A stretch of 64,000 nt of DNA from Terriglobia bacterium (GTDB lineage Bacteria > Acidobacteriota > Terriglobia > Bryobacterales > UBA6623). The position numbers were made by a program, and so were the translations under genes. Shown in pieces: positions 35,497-43,516 of this stretch. The notes beneath the pieces were generated by a model. The model had not been told where the DNA came from. It made no database searches and was given only the letters and a program-made list of their open reading frames with translations. Numbering within the stretch: position 1 is the first letter of the stretch; each line of letters begins with the position of its first letter. The stretch spans positions 131,731 through 195,730 of the forward strand of contig VXRL01000041.1 of the NCBI GenBank assembly GCA_009838515.1. The letters run 5' to 3'.

Positions 35497-35796
35497 GTGG
35501 CGATCAACATCACTCACAGGCCAGACCTTGACGAAAGGGTGGAGCGACTCGCAGCGCAACTGAGACTCGCAGGCCATGGGAGAAAGACGGCTGTGTTCGA
35601 GAAGGCGCTAGAGGCTCTCGAAGAACAAGTTGGAAGATATCCGAGTAAAGCCGAAATCAAGGCATCACTAGGCCGCTACTTGAAGAACGGACCCAGACTC
35701 CGCAACGCGATCCTTAGGGAGAATCCGCATCTCAAGGAACCTCTGTCTCAGACCCTGCAGGACGAACTGTACGACGAGCGGGGCATTCCGAAGTGA
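35497..35796 (+). CDS. VapB-type antitoxin
   Basis: The 99-aa protein starts at GTG with GAGGG upstream. Its N-terminus (AINITHRPDLDERVERLAAQL) resembles Rv0623/PSK-type transcription-factor antitoxins, and RKTAVFEKALEALEEQV gives the next helix. A basic/acidic C-terminal tail should contact the toxin. It is longer than classic VapB (~75-85 aa), with an added segment (YPSKAEIKASLGRYLKNG). The stop overlaps the toxin start by 4 nt, typical of coupled toxin-antitoxin genes. Confidence 0.82.
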   Translation: MAINITHRPDLDERVERLAAQLRLAGHGRKTAVFEKALEALEEQVGRYPSKAEIKASLGRYLKNGPRLRNAILRENPHLKEPLSQTLQDELYDERGIPK

Positions 35797-36260
35797 TCGT
35801 CGTCGACACATCGGCGATCATGGCGATCTTGCTGATGGAAGTCCGGGCTGCTGAATTCGCGCAAATTATCGAGCGACAGAGTCCCGCCCTCGTATCGGCG
35901 GGTACTGCAATCGAGCTAGCGACGGTGGCCAGCCGCGCATCTGAGGTTTTTGATGACGCAATGGCATTCTTGGGCGAACCGTTCATCCAAATCGAACCCG
36001 TTGACGCTGATCAGGTCGCGCTGGCGGCGGAAGGGTACCGGCGTTTCGGGAAGGGCCGCCATCGCGCCAGATTGAACATCGGTGACATGTTCGCGTACGC
36101 GCTTGCAAGAAGCCGGGGCCTGCCACTACTGTTCCAAGGCAACGACTTCGCCAAGACCGATGTCACCCCGGCTGCGATCACCGCCAAGCGTCACGGGAAG
36201 CAGGAACTGGACGAGGATAGGGATGAACCGCCGATCATCCACCAGCGGAGCCTCTCATAG
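35793..36260 (+). CDS. VapC-type PIN-domain ribonuclease toxin
   Basis: The 155-aa protein begins at GTG overlapping the antitoxin stop (GTGA). PIN-domain acidic residues are Asp5 (IVVDTSAI), Glu41 (AGTAIELATV), Asp98 (RLNIGDMFAYALA) and Asp118 (FQGNDFAKTD). The NIGDMFAYALAR segment is typical of VapC. It should cleave RNA, often tRNA or rRNA, when the antitoxin decays. The last ~25 residues, rich in Glu/Asp/His/Lys, are longer than usual and may be a non-conserved extension. Confidence 0.92.
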   Translation: MIVVDTSAIMAILLMEVRAAEFAQIIERQSPALVSAGTAIELATVASRASEVFDDAMAFLGEPFIQIEPVDADQVALAAEGYRRFGKGRHRARLNIGDMFAYALARSRGLPLLFQGNDFAKTDVTPAAITAKRHGKQELDEDRDEPPIIHQRSLS

Positions 36261-36612
36261 CGGCAACCGACGCCTCCTTTGTGCATATGCGCGGCCTGAG
36301 CAGGCTGGCGCTGGATTGCGCCGTAGGATCGTACGGGCCGGGGATGCCCGCTCTTACTCGAATTCCGCCCAAGCCGGCGGTAACTTTCAGCGCCAGCGTG
36401 ATCGATGAGCCGTACCGCCACGCCGAATCACGTATTTTCAGGCGTTCGTTCTGCCAATGCGATTCGAAGGGCCGAGGGGTTGCGACTGCTCGTTGCGCGG
36501 AGGCTGTGCGAACGCCCGCGGGAGCGGGCGTGACATTCCGGAGGTGCTCCCACTTCATCACTGCAGGCCGGACGCAGCACTCTTGATCGAACCAACCAAG
36601 GGCGTCGGCCCA
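36261..36612. other. Intergenic region, no gene recognised
   Basis: These 352 bases lie between vapC and the convergent sulfatase. Short frames on both strands lack motifs. The right end holds a hairpin that reaches into the sulfatase 3' end. Confidence 0.4.
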
Positions 36613-36629
36613 TCATTCCAATGGTGGGC
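36608..36629 (-). terminator. Hairpin at the 3' end of the S1_7-like sulfatase
   Basis: GCCCATCAT and ATGGTGGGC pair with one wobble around a 4-nt loop. In the minus direction the downstream sequence reads CTTGGTTGG, a weak U-tract. The stem overlaps the stop codon. It is a plausible intrinsic terminator, not certain. Confidence 0.4.
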
Positions 36630-38103
36630 TGACCGTGGTTTTTAGATCGTTCCACTGCTGTTGGAACTCGGCCATGTCCGGCTGGTCGGCGTCGAACACG
36701 CTGTGGAGGGCCTTGCCGCTCAAGACCAGCGGCGCTTCGCGCTCGGGCAGCCAGGCGGCGAGCTCTTTCTTCTGCCTGGCCATAGCCGGATCCCCGGCCA
36801 GATTCAGCCATTCCTGTGGATCGTCGGCGTGATTGTAGAGCTCCTCGCTGCCGTCGAAATAACGAACGTACCGCCAGTCCCGGGTGCGGACCGAGTAGTT
36901 CCCGCGCCCCCAGGTCGTAATCGCTGGCTCCGCCCTCCGGTGCGTCGCATCTGTCAGGAAGGGCACGAGACTGGCGCCGTCGACATACGAGGGCGCTTCG
37001 AGTCCGGCCATCTCTGCAAGCGTGGGATAGATGTCGATCAGCGAGACCGCTTCGTCCGTGGAGCGACCGGCGGCGGCGTCTGCGCGCGTGTCCCAAATGA
37101 CGAACGGAACATGAGTCGCCTCCTCCCAGAGCGAGAACTTGCGGAAACTGCGCTTCTCGCCGAGATGGTATCCGTGGTCGGACCACAGCACGACGATGGT
37201 GTTCTTGCTGTAAGGGCTGTTCTCGAGAGCGTCCAGGACGCGGCCGACGTTCCAGTCCGTCCAAGAGATCGAGGCTAGGTATGCCCGCCTGACATCCTCC
37301 CAAGCGCCCTCTTTGCGGTATCGGATGTCATCGTTCAGCCGAACGTTGCGCCGCGCCGGCCACGACACGTCGGCGAGGTCGTCAGTCTTGACGGGAGGCG
37401 CCTCGATTCCGTCTTGGTAGAGATCGAAGAATCGCATCGGAGCGATGAAGGGCAGGTGGGGCTTGTGGAATCCGACCGCCAGGAAGAAGGGCCTGCGGTG
37501 CTCGCGCTTCAACACGTCCACGCCGAACTCGGACGTGGCGTAGTCCCGGTGGTGCTCTAGCGGCGATGTGGTCGGACAAAACGCCATTTTGCGGCTCTCG
37601 CCCTGGACGTAGCCGGCCTCCGGCGCGTAGACCAGCGGGGGCAGCGCAGCGATCTTCTCGGCGTTGTGCTCGGTCCACTCCCGGCGGCCGCCGTCCTCGC
37701 CATAGGTCCAAGCCGTTCCGTGGTGGATCTTCCCCGAAGCGAAGGTGTCGTAGCCGCTCTCCTTGAACAGCTGCGGCAGGGTCGTGTAGCGGTCAAGGAT
37801 GGCCGGGTCGATCTTGTCGGTGTCGTAGAAGGGGTACAGCCCTGAATGGAACGGCTGTATGCCGAACAACAGGGCATTGCGGCTCGGCGAGCAGCCAGGA
37901 GCAACGGTGTGAGCGTTTCGGAAGTTCACCCCCTTGCTGGCGAGACGGTCCATGTTGGGCGTCTGGGCCTGCGGGTGGCCGTCGAGGAACCCGGTCCAGT
38001 CGTTGAGGTCGTCGACCGCGATAAAGAGGACGTTTGGAGGAGCCGCCCAAGCAAGGGCCTGGGCCATGGCAGTGACAAGCAGGATTCGGGTGAGAGTTGA
38101 CAT
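36613..38103 (-). CDS. Sulfatase, iduronate-2-sulfatase-like
   Basis: The 496-aa protein has a signal peptide (RILLVTAMAQALAWAAPP), VDDLNDWTGF with the first metal ligands, the formylglycine motif C71-SPSR and LWSDHGYHLGEKRSF. The DLND and DHGYHLGE signatures resemble iduronate-2-sulfatase (S1_7-type) enzymes of gut and marine bacteria. It likely desulfates uronic acids or fucose in the periplasm. It is 78 bp downstream of a secreted beta-helix protein on the same strand, so the two may act on the same glycan. A Shine-Dalgarno sequence is not evident before ATG 38103. Confidence 0.88.
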   Translation of the reverse strand: MSTLTRILLVTAMAQALAWAAPPNVLFIAVDDLNDWTGFLDGHPQAQTPNMDRLASKGVNFRNAHTVAPGCSPSRNALLFGIQPFHSGLYPFYDTDKIDPAILDRYTTLPQLFKESGYDTFASGKIHHGTAWTYGEDGGRREWTEHNAEKIAALPPLVYAPEAGYVQGESRKMAFCPTTSPLEHHRDYATSEFGVDVLKREHRRPFFLAVGFHKPHLPFIAPMRFFDLYQDGIEAPPVKTDDLADVSWPARRNVRLNDDIRYRKEGAWEDVRRAYLASISWTDWNVGRVLDALENSPYSKNTIVVLWSDHGYHLGEKRSFRKFSLWEEATHVPFVIWDTRADAAAGRSTDEAVSLIDIYPTLAEMAGLEAPSYVDGASLVPFLTDATHRRAEPAITTWGRGNYSVRTRDWRYVRYFDGSEELYNHADDPQEWLNLAGDPAMARQKKELAAWLPEREAPLVLSGKALHSVFDADQPDMAEFQQQWNDLKTTVSPPLE

Positions 38104-38181
38104 GTCAGGAGGTTTCGGACAGTTGGGTCGCCTTGATGCGGGGATGGAGTCGGGCACGGTCTCGCAGCCCGGACGCAGGCT

Positions 38182-39447
38182 CTACAGGTTGCCGTCGACG
38201 ATGCGGGACTTCGCCTCCAAGTCGGCTTTCACCGTCGCCATGTTGTCCGTGATGGCATAGGAATCCAGTGTGCCGGACTTGCTCAGGTTCGAAAGAGCGA
38301 TCCCGGCCGACTTGGTTCCCGAAGCGACGACGTTCCGAATGCGCAACCCGCTGAATCGCTCGTTGCCACGGACCCGATACTCGATTGCCCGGTCCGGGCG
38401 CGACTTGCCGGTGAAGACGACGTTATCGATGAGTGCGTTGTCGGCGTCCTCAACAACCACCGCGGGACCATCTTGGTTCGCGTCAACGAGCGTAATGTTC
38501 CGGATCGTTACGTTGTCGCTGTTCTCCACCACCAACCACGGGGCGTTTGCAGGGCCGCCGCTGATCCGGACGTTCTCGATCAGCAGGTTTCTCGTGTTGC
38601 GGACGTTTAATGGCCGCCAGCGGTCGTCCTCGCGAAAGTCCTCCCCGGACACATTGCGAATCGTCAGGCCATCGTGACCAAAGTCCCTGTTCGCCGTGCG
38701 AATCGCGGCCACGCAGTCCTTGACTTGCACGCCGTCGATGAGGATATGGCGGTTGATCATCCCTTCCTGGCTGTGATCCTGCACGTCAACGCCGTAGAGG
38801 CTGGACTCCGCGTAGATATCGCGAACCGTGATGTGCTCGCTTCCGTCGGACACCTCGACCGGCCCCCTCAGCCGGGATCCGTAGCTGCGGATGTTCTCGA
38901 CGACTAGGTGCCGGACGTACAGGCCCTCGTGCCCCCTGCCGCCGATCGAGACGATGTCGCGAATCGTGTTCCGGCCAGTGACGTTGCGGATCACGCCGTG
39001 CTCGATGTCCCCGAACTCCGAGGTCGGCGTGATCATGACGCCGTCCTTGGCACTGTTGTCGGTCTGGCCGTCCTCGATCACGAACCGCCCCCTCCTGACC
39101 ACGATCAAGGGAGCCCTGTCGGATTGCTCCACCGAATCACCGTTTCCGACCAGTGTGAATTCCCGGATCCTGACATGCTCGGAGCGGATTTCTAGGATGG
39201 GAGTCTTTGCGAGGCCGGGCGCCAGGCGCATGTGGAGGCCGACAAGCGTCAGCGGCTTGTCGATTCGGACCGTCTCGGAAACCTCGACCGGACGGCTGCG
39301 GTCCGCCAACAGCAGGGAGTGCGGGGCTGCTTTATCGACCGCTGCCTGCAGCTCGGCCGCGTCGATTTCGACAACCTTCGAGCCAGATTCAGGCGATCCG
39401 GCAGCACAGACCGCCGCGAAGCATGCTAGGAGAGCTATCTTCTTCAT
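38182..39447 (-). CDS. Secreted right-handed parallel beta-helix protein
   Basis: This 421-aa exported protein (signal KKIALLACFAAVCAAG) is made of repeated ~22-residue coils such as LIENVRISGGPANAPWLVV, NVTIRNITLVDANQDGPAVV and ALIDNVVFTGKSRPDRAIEY. This is the pattern of pectate-lyase/polygalacturonase-like beta-helices (PbH1 repeats). No catalytic triad is recognisable. It could be a glycan lyase, epimerase or binding protein. It is the upstream gene of a likely two-gene operon with the S1_7-like sulfatase. Confidence 0.78.
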   Translation of the reverse strand: MKKIALLACFAAVCAAGSPESGSKVVEIDAAELQAAVDKAAPHSLLLADRSRPVEVSETVRIDKPLTLVGLHMRLAPGLAKTPILEIRSEHVRIREFTLVGNGDSVEQSDRAPLIVVRRGRFVIEDGQTDNSAKDGVMITPTSEFGDIEHGVIRNVTGRNTIRDIVSIGGRGHEGLYVRHLVVENIRSYGSRLRGPVEVSDGSEHITVRDIYAESSLYGVDVQDHSQEGMINRHILIDGVQVKDCVAAIRTANRDFGHDGLTIRNVSGEDFREDDRWRPLNVRNTRNLLIENVRISGGPANAPWLVVENSDNVTIRNITLVDANQDGPAVVVEDADNALIDNVVFTGKSRPDRAIEYRVRGNERFSGLRIRNVVASGTKSAGIALSNLSKSGTLDSYAITDNMATVKADLEAKSRIVDGNL

Positions 39448-39683
39448 GACTGAACGGGACGAATTTAGCACGGGAGAGTGCCTTGGCGTTTGTCCCGCGG
39501 TGCAGAGTGTCGGAAACGGCTGCCCGGAATCACGCAGAAGGCCACATGATGGCTCGCGCGGTCGTCAGCTGCCCCGAGGGGCCCTTCAGGGATCTGCTGG
39601 GCCCGGCCTCTGAAGAGCCTGCCCTCGTCGCCGACTAGAACCACGCGAGCTGGGCGCTCGGCCCCCACCTCCAAATGACGAGA

Positions 39684-40034
39684 TCAGGCGTAGCCACCTG
39701 ACATGATGCGATCGAGATAGGCACGCACGTGATCCGCCTTGCCCTCGCGAACTAACTGATCCGGCGTTGCGTCTCCAAAGCCGGGCAACGGCTCGGCGCG
39801 AAACCAGGCATAGGCCGCCAAGGGCGACCCAGTTCCGGCGTCCACGCGGTCAAGGATTTCTAGCATTTGGCGCAGGCGAACTTGAGTCTTGCGGGGCCCT
39901 ACCCGTGAATCGCGCACGAAGGAATCCTCTTCCAAGCCCAACGTGTTGGCTATTTCGGCCTTGGTTGTGCGCAACGCTTGGGCGACTAGCGTCGGAGAAA
40001 ACACCTCATCTGCAACGAGTTCTTGGAATCGCAT
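39684..40034 (-). CDS. Xre/MbcA/ParS-type antitoxin, apparently solitary
   Basis: The 116-aa protein ends in a DUF2384 (toxin-binding) domain, AWFRAEPLPGFGDATPDQLV followed by VRAYLDRIMSGGYA, typical of ParS/MbcA/Xre antitoxins. The N-terminal half (VAQALRTTKAEIANTLGLEED) is a compact helix-turn-helix. The usual partner is a RES-domain NADase toxin immediately downstream; only a 69-codon frame without RES motifs is there, so the module may be degraded. The ATG at 40034 lies 11 nt after a -10-like box. Confidence 0.78.
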   Translation of the reverse strand: MRFQELVADEVFSPTLVAQALRTTKAEIANTLGLEEDSFVRDSRVGPRKTQVRLRQMLEILDRVDAGTGSPLAAYAWFRAEPLPGFGDATPDQLVREGKADHVRAYLDRIMSGGYA

Positions 40035-40481
40035 GCCGAAACCGCATAGTATTTGACATGTCTTTGCGACAAAACCTGTTAGTCCGCAAAGAGCTGACGC
40101 GCGCTCGGGCTGCACGTACACGTCAGGCCAGGGAGAAGCGTTTGTGGCTTGGAGGTGGGGCGCTACGTGCCGCGCTACATAGTCCCCTCGGCGTCGAACC
40201 GGGGCAATCCGGCGGCTGATAATCCGGCCACGGTACAATCGCCGGTATTCATGGCAGGGGTGAACAGCGAAATGCGGGATGAACTGAGCACTACGATCGA
40301 GTACCACTACCACGATCAGGTGACCCCCTCCGGCGCTGCGGAACACACCGTGGCTCATGCGGGCCCTTTGCGTGACAGCGTCGTGGTACGGAATCGCCAA
40401 TCGGGGCATGCACCGTACATAGCCCGATAGCCGCTGCGCGATTGCACGCGATTTGCGCGCGTTGATCCGCCAAGCCGTCCG
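40035..40481. other. Intergenic region upstream of antitoxin and gluzincin genes
   Basis: This divergent spacer of 447 bases holds the antitoxin promoter at its left end. A 59-codon frame at 40251-40430 has no family signature and is not called. Confidence 0.4.
40046..40073 (-). promoter_or_regulatory. Candidate promoter/operator of the Xre/ParS antitoxin
   Basis: On the minus strand TTTGTC (40073-40068) and TACTAT (40051-40046) are 16 nt apart. Between and over them lie the 8-bp palindrome GACATGTC (40055-40062) and TTTG-CGA-CAAA (40063-40073). Autoregulation by the antitoxin is inferred. Transcription would start about 5 nt before the ATG. Confidence 0.4.
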
Positions 40482-42014
40482 ATGAGACACCGCTGGAACC
40501 TGGCCAGCGCACTGCTGCTGGCTGCGCTTGTCCTTGCCGCGGCGCCCTATTGCACCCTCGGCCACTCTGAAGTCACCCTGCGGCCCGTCCTAGACGGCGG
40601 CGAAGTCGCGGCGATAGAAGTCCATTCGGTAATCCACGGATGGAAGTTTCCCTTTTCCGGCCCGTTGAGCGTCGATGCGCCCGTCGTCTATGCCTCGGTG
40701 GCAGGGATCGCGGACCGCGTCAGGGGACTGAAACTTAGTGACAGCGAGGGGGAGATCCCGCTTACGCATGAGGATGACCCGCCCGCAGCCGGAGGGTACC
40801 CCTACTTCCGGCATTGGCGGGCAGACCGCAGCGTTTCCTTTCCCGTAACCCTCAGCTACCGTTCCGATGTCGAGCCGGATGACGCCCGCTCGGGGCCGCC
40901 GTACGGCATACGCCCGTCCGCCGGCGGCATAAGCGGAGCTGGCGCTGGCTTTCTGGTCCTGCCCGAAAACGTGATGTCCATGGTTTCGCGCGTGCAGTGG
41001 GACCTGAGCTCGCTGCCACCGGGCTCGGCCGGCATTACTTCCTTCGGCGAGGGCGCGTTCGAGGTTAACGGGCCGCCGGCCTTGCTGCGGCAGGGCTGGT
41101 ACATGGCGGGCCCGTTGCAGCGTTATCCCGCCTCGGGCGACGCCAACGGATTCAGCGCTTCGTGGCTGGGGGACTTCCCGTTCGACCCGGCGATTGAGAT
41201 GCAGTGGGCAGGTGAAGCCTACGCTTACCTAGGTGATTTCTTCCAATACCTCGATCCGCGCCCGCGCTACCGCGTCTTCATGCGCATGCTCGATTCCGGT
41301 AGAGGAGGGGCAGGGGGCACGGCCTTGAAGAACTCCTTCATGCTGTCGCAGGTCCCGGGCATGCCCAGAGAAATCGCCACCCGGCACCGGGACACATTCG
41401 TTCACGAGATGATCCACCAGTGGGTCGGGCGCATCGAAGGACCGAGCGGGATTTCCAGCTGGTTCGATGAAGGCCTGACCACCTATTACACGAGCCTGCT
41501 TCCCATGCTGGGCGGCTTCCAGACGGTGGACGAGTACGCGGAAGCAATCAACACAGTGGCGGAAGAGTATTACACGAACCCGGCACGCAACTGGTCCGCC
41601 GCCAGAATCGCGGAGGCAGGATTCGGAAATGCGCAGGCGCGCGGCCTGCCCTACCGGCGCGGCGCGCTGTATTTCGCGCACCTCGACGCCCGGATCCGTG
41701 CCGTCAGCGGCGAGGCGGAAAACCTGCACTCGTTCATGCGGGAGATCTTCACTCGGCGTGAAGAGGACGATGACTTCCAGTTCGATCACGACCGATGGAA
41801 GGAATTGATCGCCGAAAGACTCGGGCCGGAAGCCGTCGAGGAGTTCACCGACATCCTCATGGATGGCAAGACCATCACCCCGGCGTCCGATGCCTTCGGC
41901 CCCTGCTTCGAGCGGCGGCCTGCCGTCTTCACCAATGGGGAAGGGGAAGCAATCAGCGGTTTCAAATGGGTCCGAATAGAGTCAGTCTCCAAGCGGACTT
42001 GCCGCGAAGTGTAA
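40482..42014 (+). CDS. Exported gluzincin aminopeptidase (M1/M61-like)
   Basis: The 510-aa protein has a signal peptide (NLASALLLAALVLAAAPYC) and a zinc site H308-E-x2-H312 followed by Glu330 in WFDEGLTTYY. This HExxH-x18-E spacing is that of gluzincins. The preceding beta-rich region and the sequence LPENVMSMVSRVQWDLSSLP suggest a glycyl-aminopeptidase-like M61 fold rather than full-length M1. It probably removes N-terminal residues from periplasmic peptides. The protein is a little shorter than most M61 members and lacks an obvious PDZ domain. Confidence 0.82.
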   Translation: MRHRWNLASALLLAALVLAAAPYCTLGHSEVTLRPVLDGGEVAAIEVHSVIHGWKFPFSGPLSVDAPVVYASVAGIADRVRGLKLSDSEGEIPLTHEDDPPAAGGYPYFRHWRADRSVSFPVTLSYRSDVEPDDARSGPPYGIRPSAGGISGAGAGFLVLPENVMSMVSRVQWDLSSLPPGSAGITSFGEGAFEVNGPPALLRQGWYMAGPLQRYPASGDANGFSASWLGDFPFDPAIEMQWAGEAYAYLGDFFQYLDPRPRYRVFMRMLDSGRGGAGGTALKNSFMLSQVPGMPREIATRHRDTFVHEMIHQWVGRIEGPSGISSWFDEGLTTYYTSLLPMLGGFQTVDEYAEAINTVAEEYYTNPARNWSAARIAEAGFGNAQARGLPYRRGALYFAHLDARIRAVSGEAENLHSFMREIFTRREEDDDFQFDHDRWKELIAERLGPEAVEEFTDILMDGKTITPASDAFGPCFERRPAVFTNGEGEAISGFKWVRIESVSKRTCREV

Positions 42015-42024
42015 CGGCGAGGAA

Positions 42025-42354
42025 CTAGTCGGGCCATGCGTTCGCAGGCACGCACCACGGACGATTAACGAAGGGCTTGTCGTACTTGGGGGGCATCAGC
42101 TTGACGGCGTGTCCCCACGCGAGCAGCTGGCGACCGATGTGATGGAGACCGCAGCAGTCCTCCAGCCCGATGCGGCAGGGCTCCATCTTCGCGGTGACCT
42201 CAAGCACCTTGCTCTTCGAGCGCCGGCGGAGAGCGAGTGCCTGCCCCGTTGCGCCTAGGCCGACGAAGTGTGCTGTCGGCATTGCAACGTCGAGGCCGAT
42301 CATGGCGACCTCCTCCAGCACCGTCGTGCGGGATGATTGCTTGGTTGATGCCAT
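42025..42354 (-). pseudogene. Truncated IS110-family transposase (N-terminal remnant)
   Basis: About 109 codons match the N-terminal DEDD domain of IS110 transposases. The first Asp is in MIGLDVAMPTAHFVGLG and the Glu is in CRIGLEDCCGLHHIGRQL, followed by AWGHAVKLMPPKYDKPFVN. The RNase-H-like domain breaks after KPFV, before the NDAADAEAI region, and the whole C-terminal Tnp20 domain with its catalytic Ser is absent. It ends 10 bp from the gluzincin gene's stop. No terminal repeats are expected for IS110, and none were seen. This is a decayed insertion. Confidence 0.8.
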
Positions 42355-42521
42355 GCTGGGCTCCTCTTGCCTTCTCAACGCTGCGACCATTGAAGGCCGC
42401 TCGTGCCAGCTCGAGGATCCGGCCAATGGCGCTGAACCGGAGCGTGCCATCCCATCGATCGTTCAAAGGTAACGCTTCCGCGGAGAACCGGAATCGGGAT
42501 GCTCGAACGTCGAAGAGCCAG

Positions 42522-43328
42522 CTAGAAGCGGTAGACCAGCAGGAGTTGAGGAAGCACTTCGTCCGCGTCTTCGAATCCGAACTTGTTGATCCAGAGGTGG
42601 AATTCGATCCCCGCGTAGAACCTCCCGGCCTCCCCGGTCAGTGCCTTGCCGAGGTCGAAGCGCAACTGCGGCTGCAACAGCACCCAGTACGGCAGGCTGG
42701 CCCCGAGCTCGTTGCTCCGGGGGCTGTGCCATTCGCCGTGCCCTTCGAGCGAGAACGTTCCTCCCGCTACCTCGAATGGCAGCGCCCAGTTGAAATCAAT
42801 GAGATGGCTGTTGCTTTCCTTGGGAGCTCCACCGGCCGCTAGGCCCTGATTCCGGTCGACCATGTACAGGTAGTCGACATTCGCGAAGGCAAACCCGGGA
42901 AGATCGAGCTGGAAACGAAAGCCGGGAGTGATCTTGAGGACCTTCGCCTGCGCCCCCCAGTTCACGCCGCCCAACGGGCCGATTCCCTTGATCGGGCCCC
43001 AAGAGTAGTCCCGGCCCGTGATTGCTCCTAGGCTCAGGAACGGATACCACTCCAAGTACATGTCGCGGTTCGCATCCGCTCCCTCGCAGCACTTCATGTC
43101 CAGGAAGAAGAAGTTCTCGCCATAATCCCAGCCGCTCGCGTGCTGGAGCGTCAGGATGTTCTGGAAGCCAGGAGGACTTGACGGGTACTCGCCGAAGGAA
43201 CTGCCTCCCTGGTATTGGAGTTCAGTGATACTGAACCCCTGAGCTCGGGCATTGCCGCTGAAGAGGAGCAGGCAACAGGCGATCGCCAGAGATCTTGCTA
43301 AACCTTGACGGCAGTTGGCGGGAAGCAC
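42522..43328 (-). CDS. Tsx-like nucleoside-channel outer-membrane protein
   Basis: The 268-aa protein has a leader (ARSLAIACCLLLFSGNARAQ) and a barrel with the Tsx/OmpK-type opening LQHASGWDYGENFFFLDMKC. It continues with WYPFLSLGAITGRDYSWGPI, FRFQLDLPGFAFANVDYLYM and a C-terminal VYRF. Tsx channels pass nucleosides or other small solutes through the outer membrane. GTG 43328 with GGAAG 8 nt upstream is chosen; the longer ATG frame (43409) adds a charged, unlikely leader. The IS110 relic lies just downstream. Confidence 0.78.
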   Translation of the reverse strand: MLPANCRQGLARSLAIACCLLLFSGNARAQGFSITELQYQGGSSFGEYPSSPPGFQNILTLQHASGWDYGENFFFLDMKCCEGADANRDMYLEWYPFLSLGAITGRDYSWGPIKGIGPLGGVNWGAQAKVLKITPGFRFQLDLPGFAFANVDYLYMVDRNQGLAAGGAPKESNSHLIDFNWALPFEVAGGTFSLEGHGEWHSPRSNELGASLPYWVLLQPQLRFDLGKALTGEAGRFYAGIEFHLWINKFGFEDADEVLPQLLLVYRF

Positions 43329-43516
43329 ATGCCGCACTTCCGCCACAGAGTTGAAGAATTCGTGATCGGCAAGAGGATTCCTAACTCTACGAGGCCTGTC
43401 GGAATCCATGTTCCGCTCAGATTAGCACCCGCAGCTTTGGCGAAAGGCTGGTCCGTGACTGGGAACTTGGCGTCGATGCAGTCGGCGATTTGGCCAAGCG
43501 TTCACTGCGAGTGAGG

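Noticed and set aside
39465..39674. 69-codon frame downstream of the ParS-type antitoxin, considered as a RES toxin
   Set aside because: It is too short, lacks RES Arg/Glu/Tyr motifs and has low-complexity Arg-rich content.
40251..40430. 59-codon frame between the antitoxin and gluzincin genes
   Set aside because: No family motif, no ribosome-binding site and composition like the intergenic sequence.
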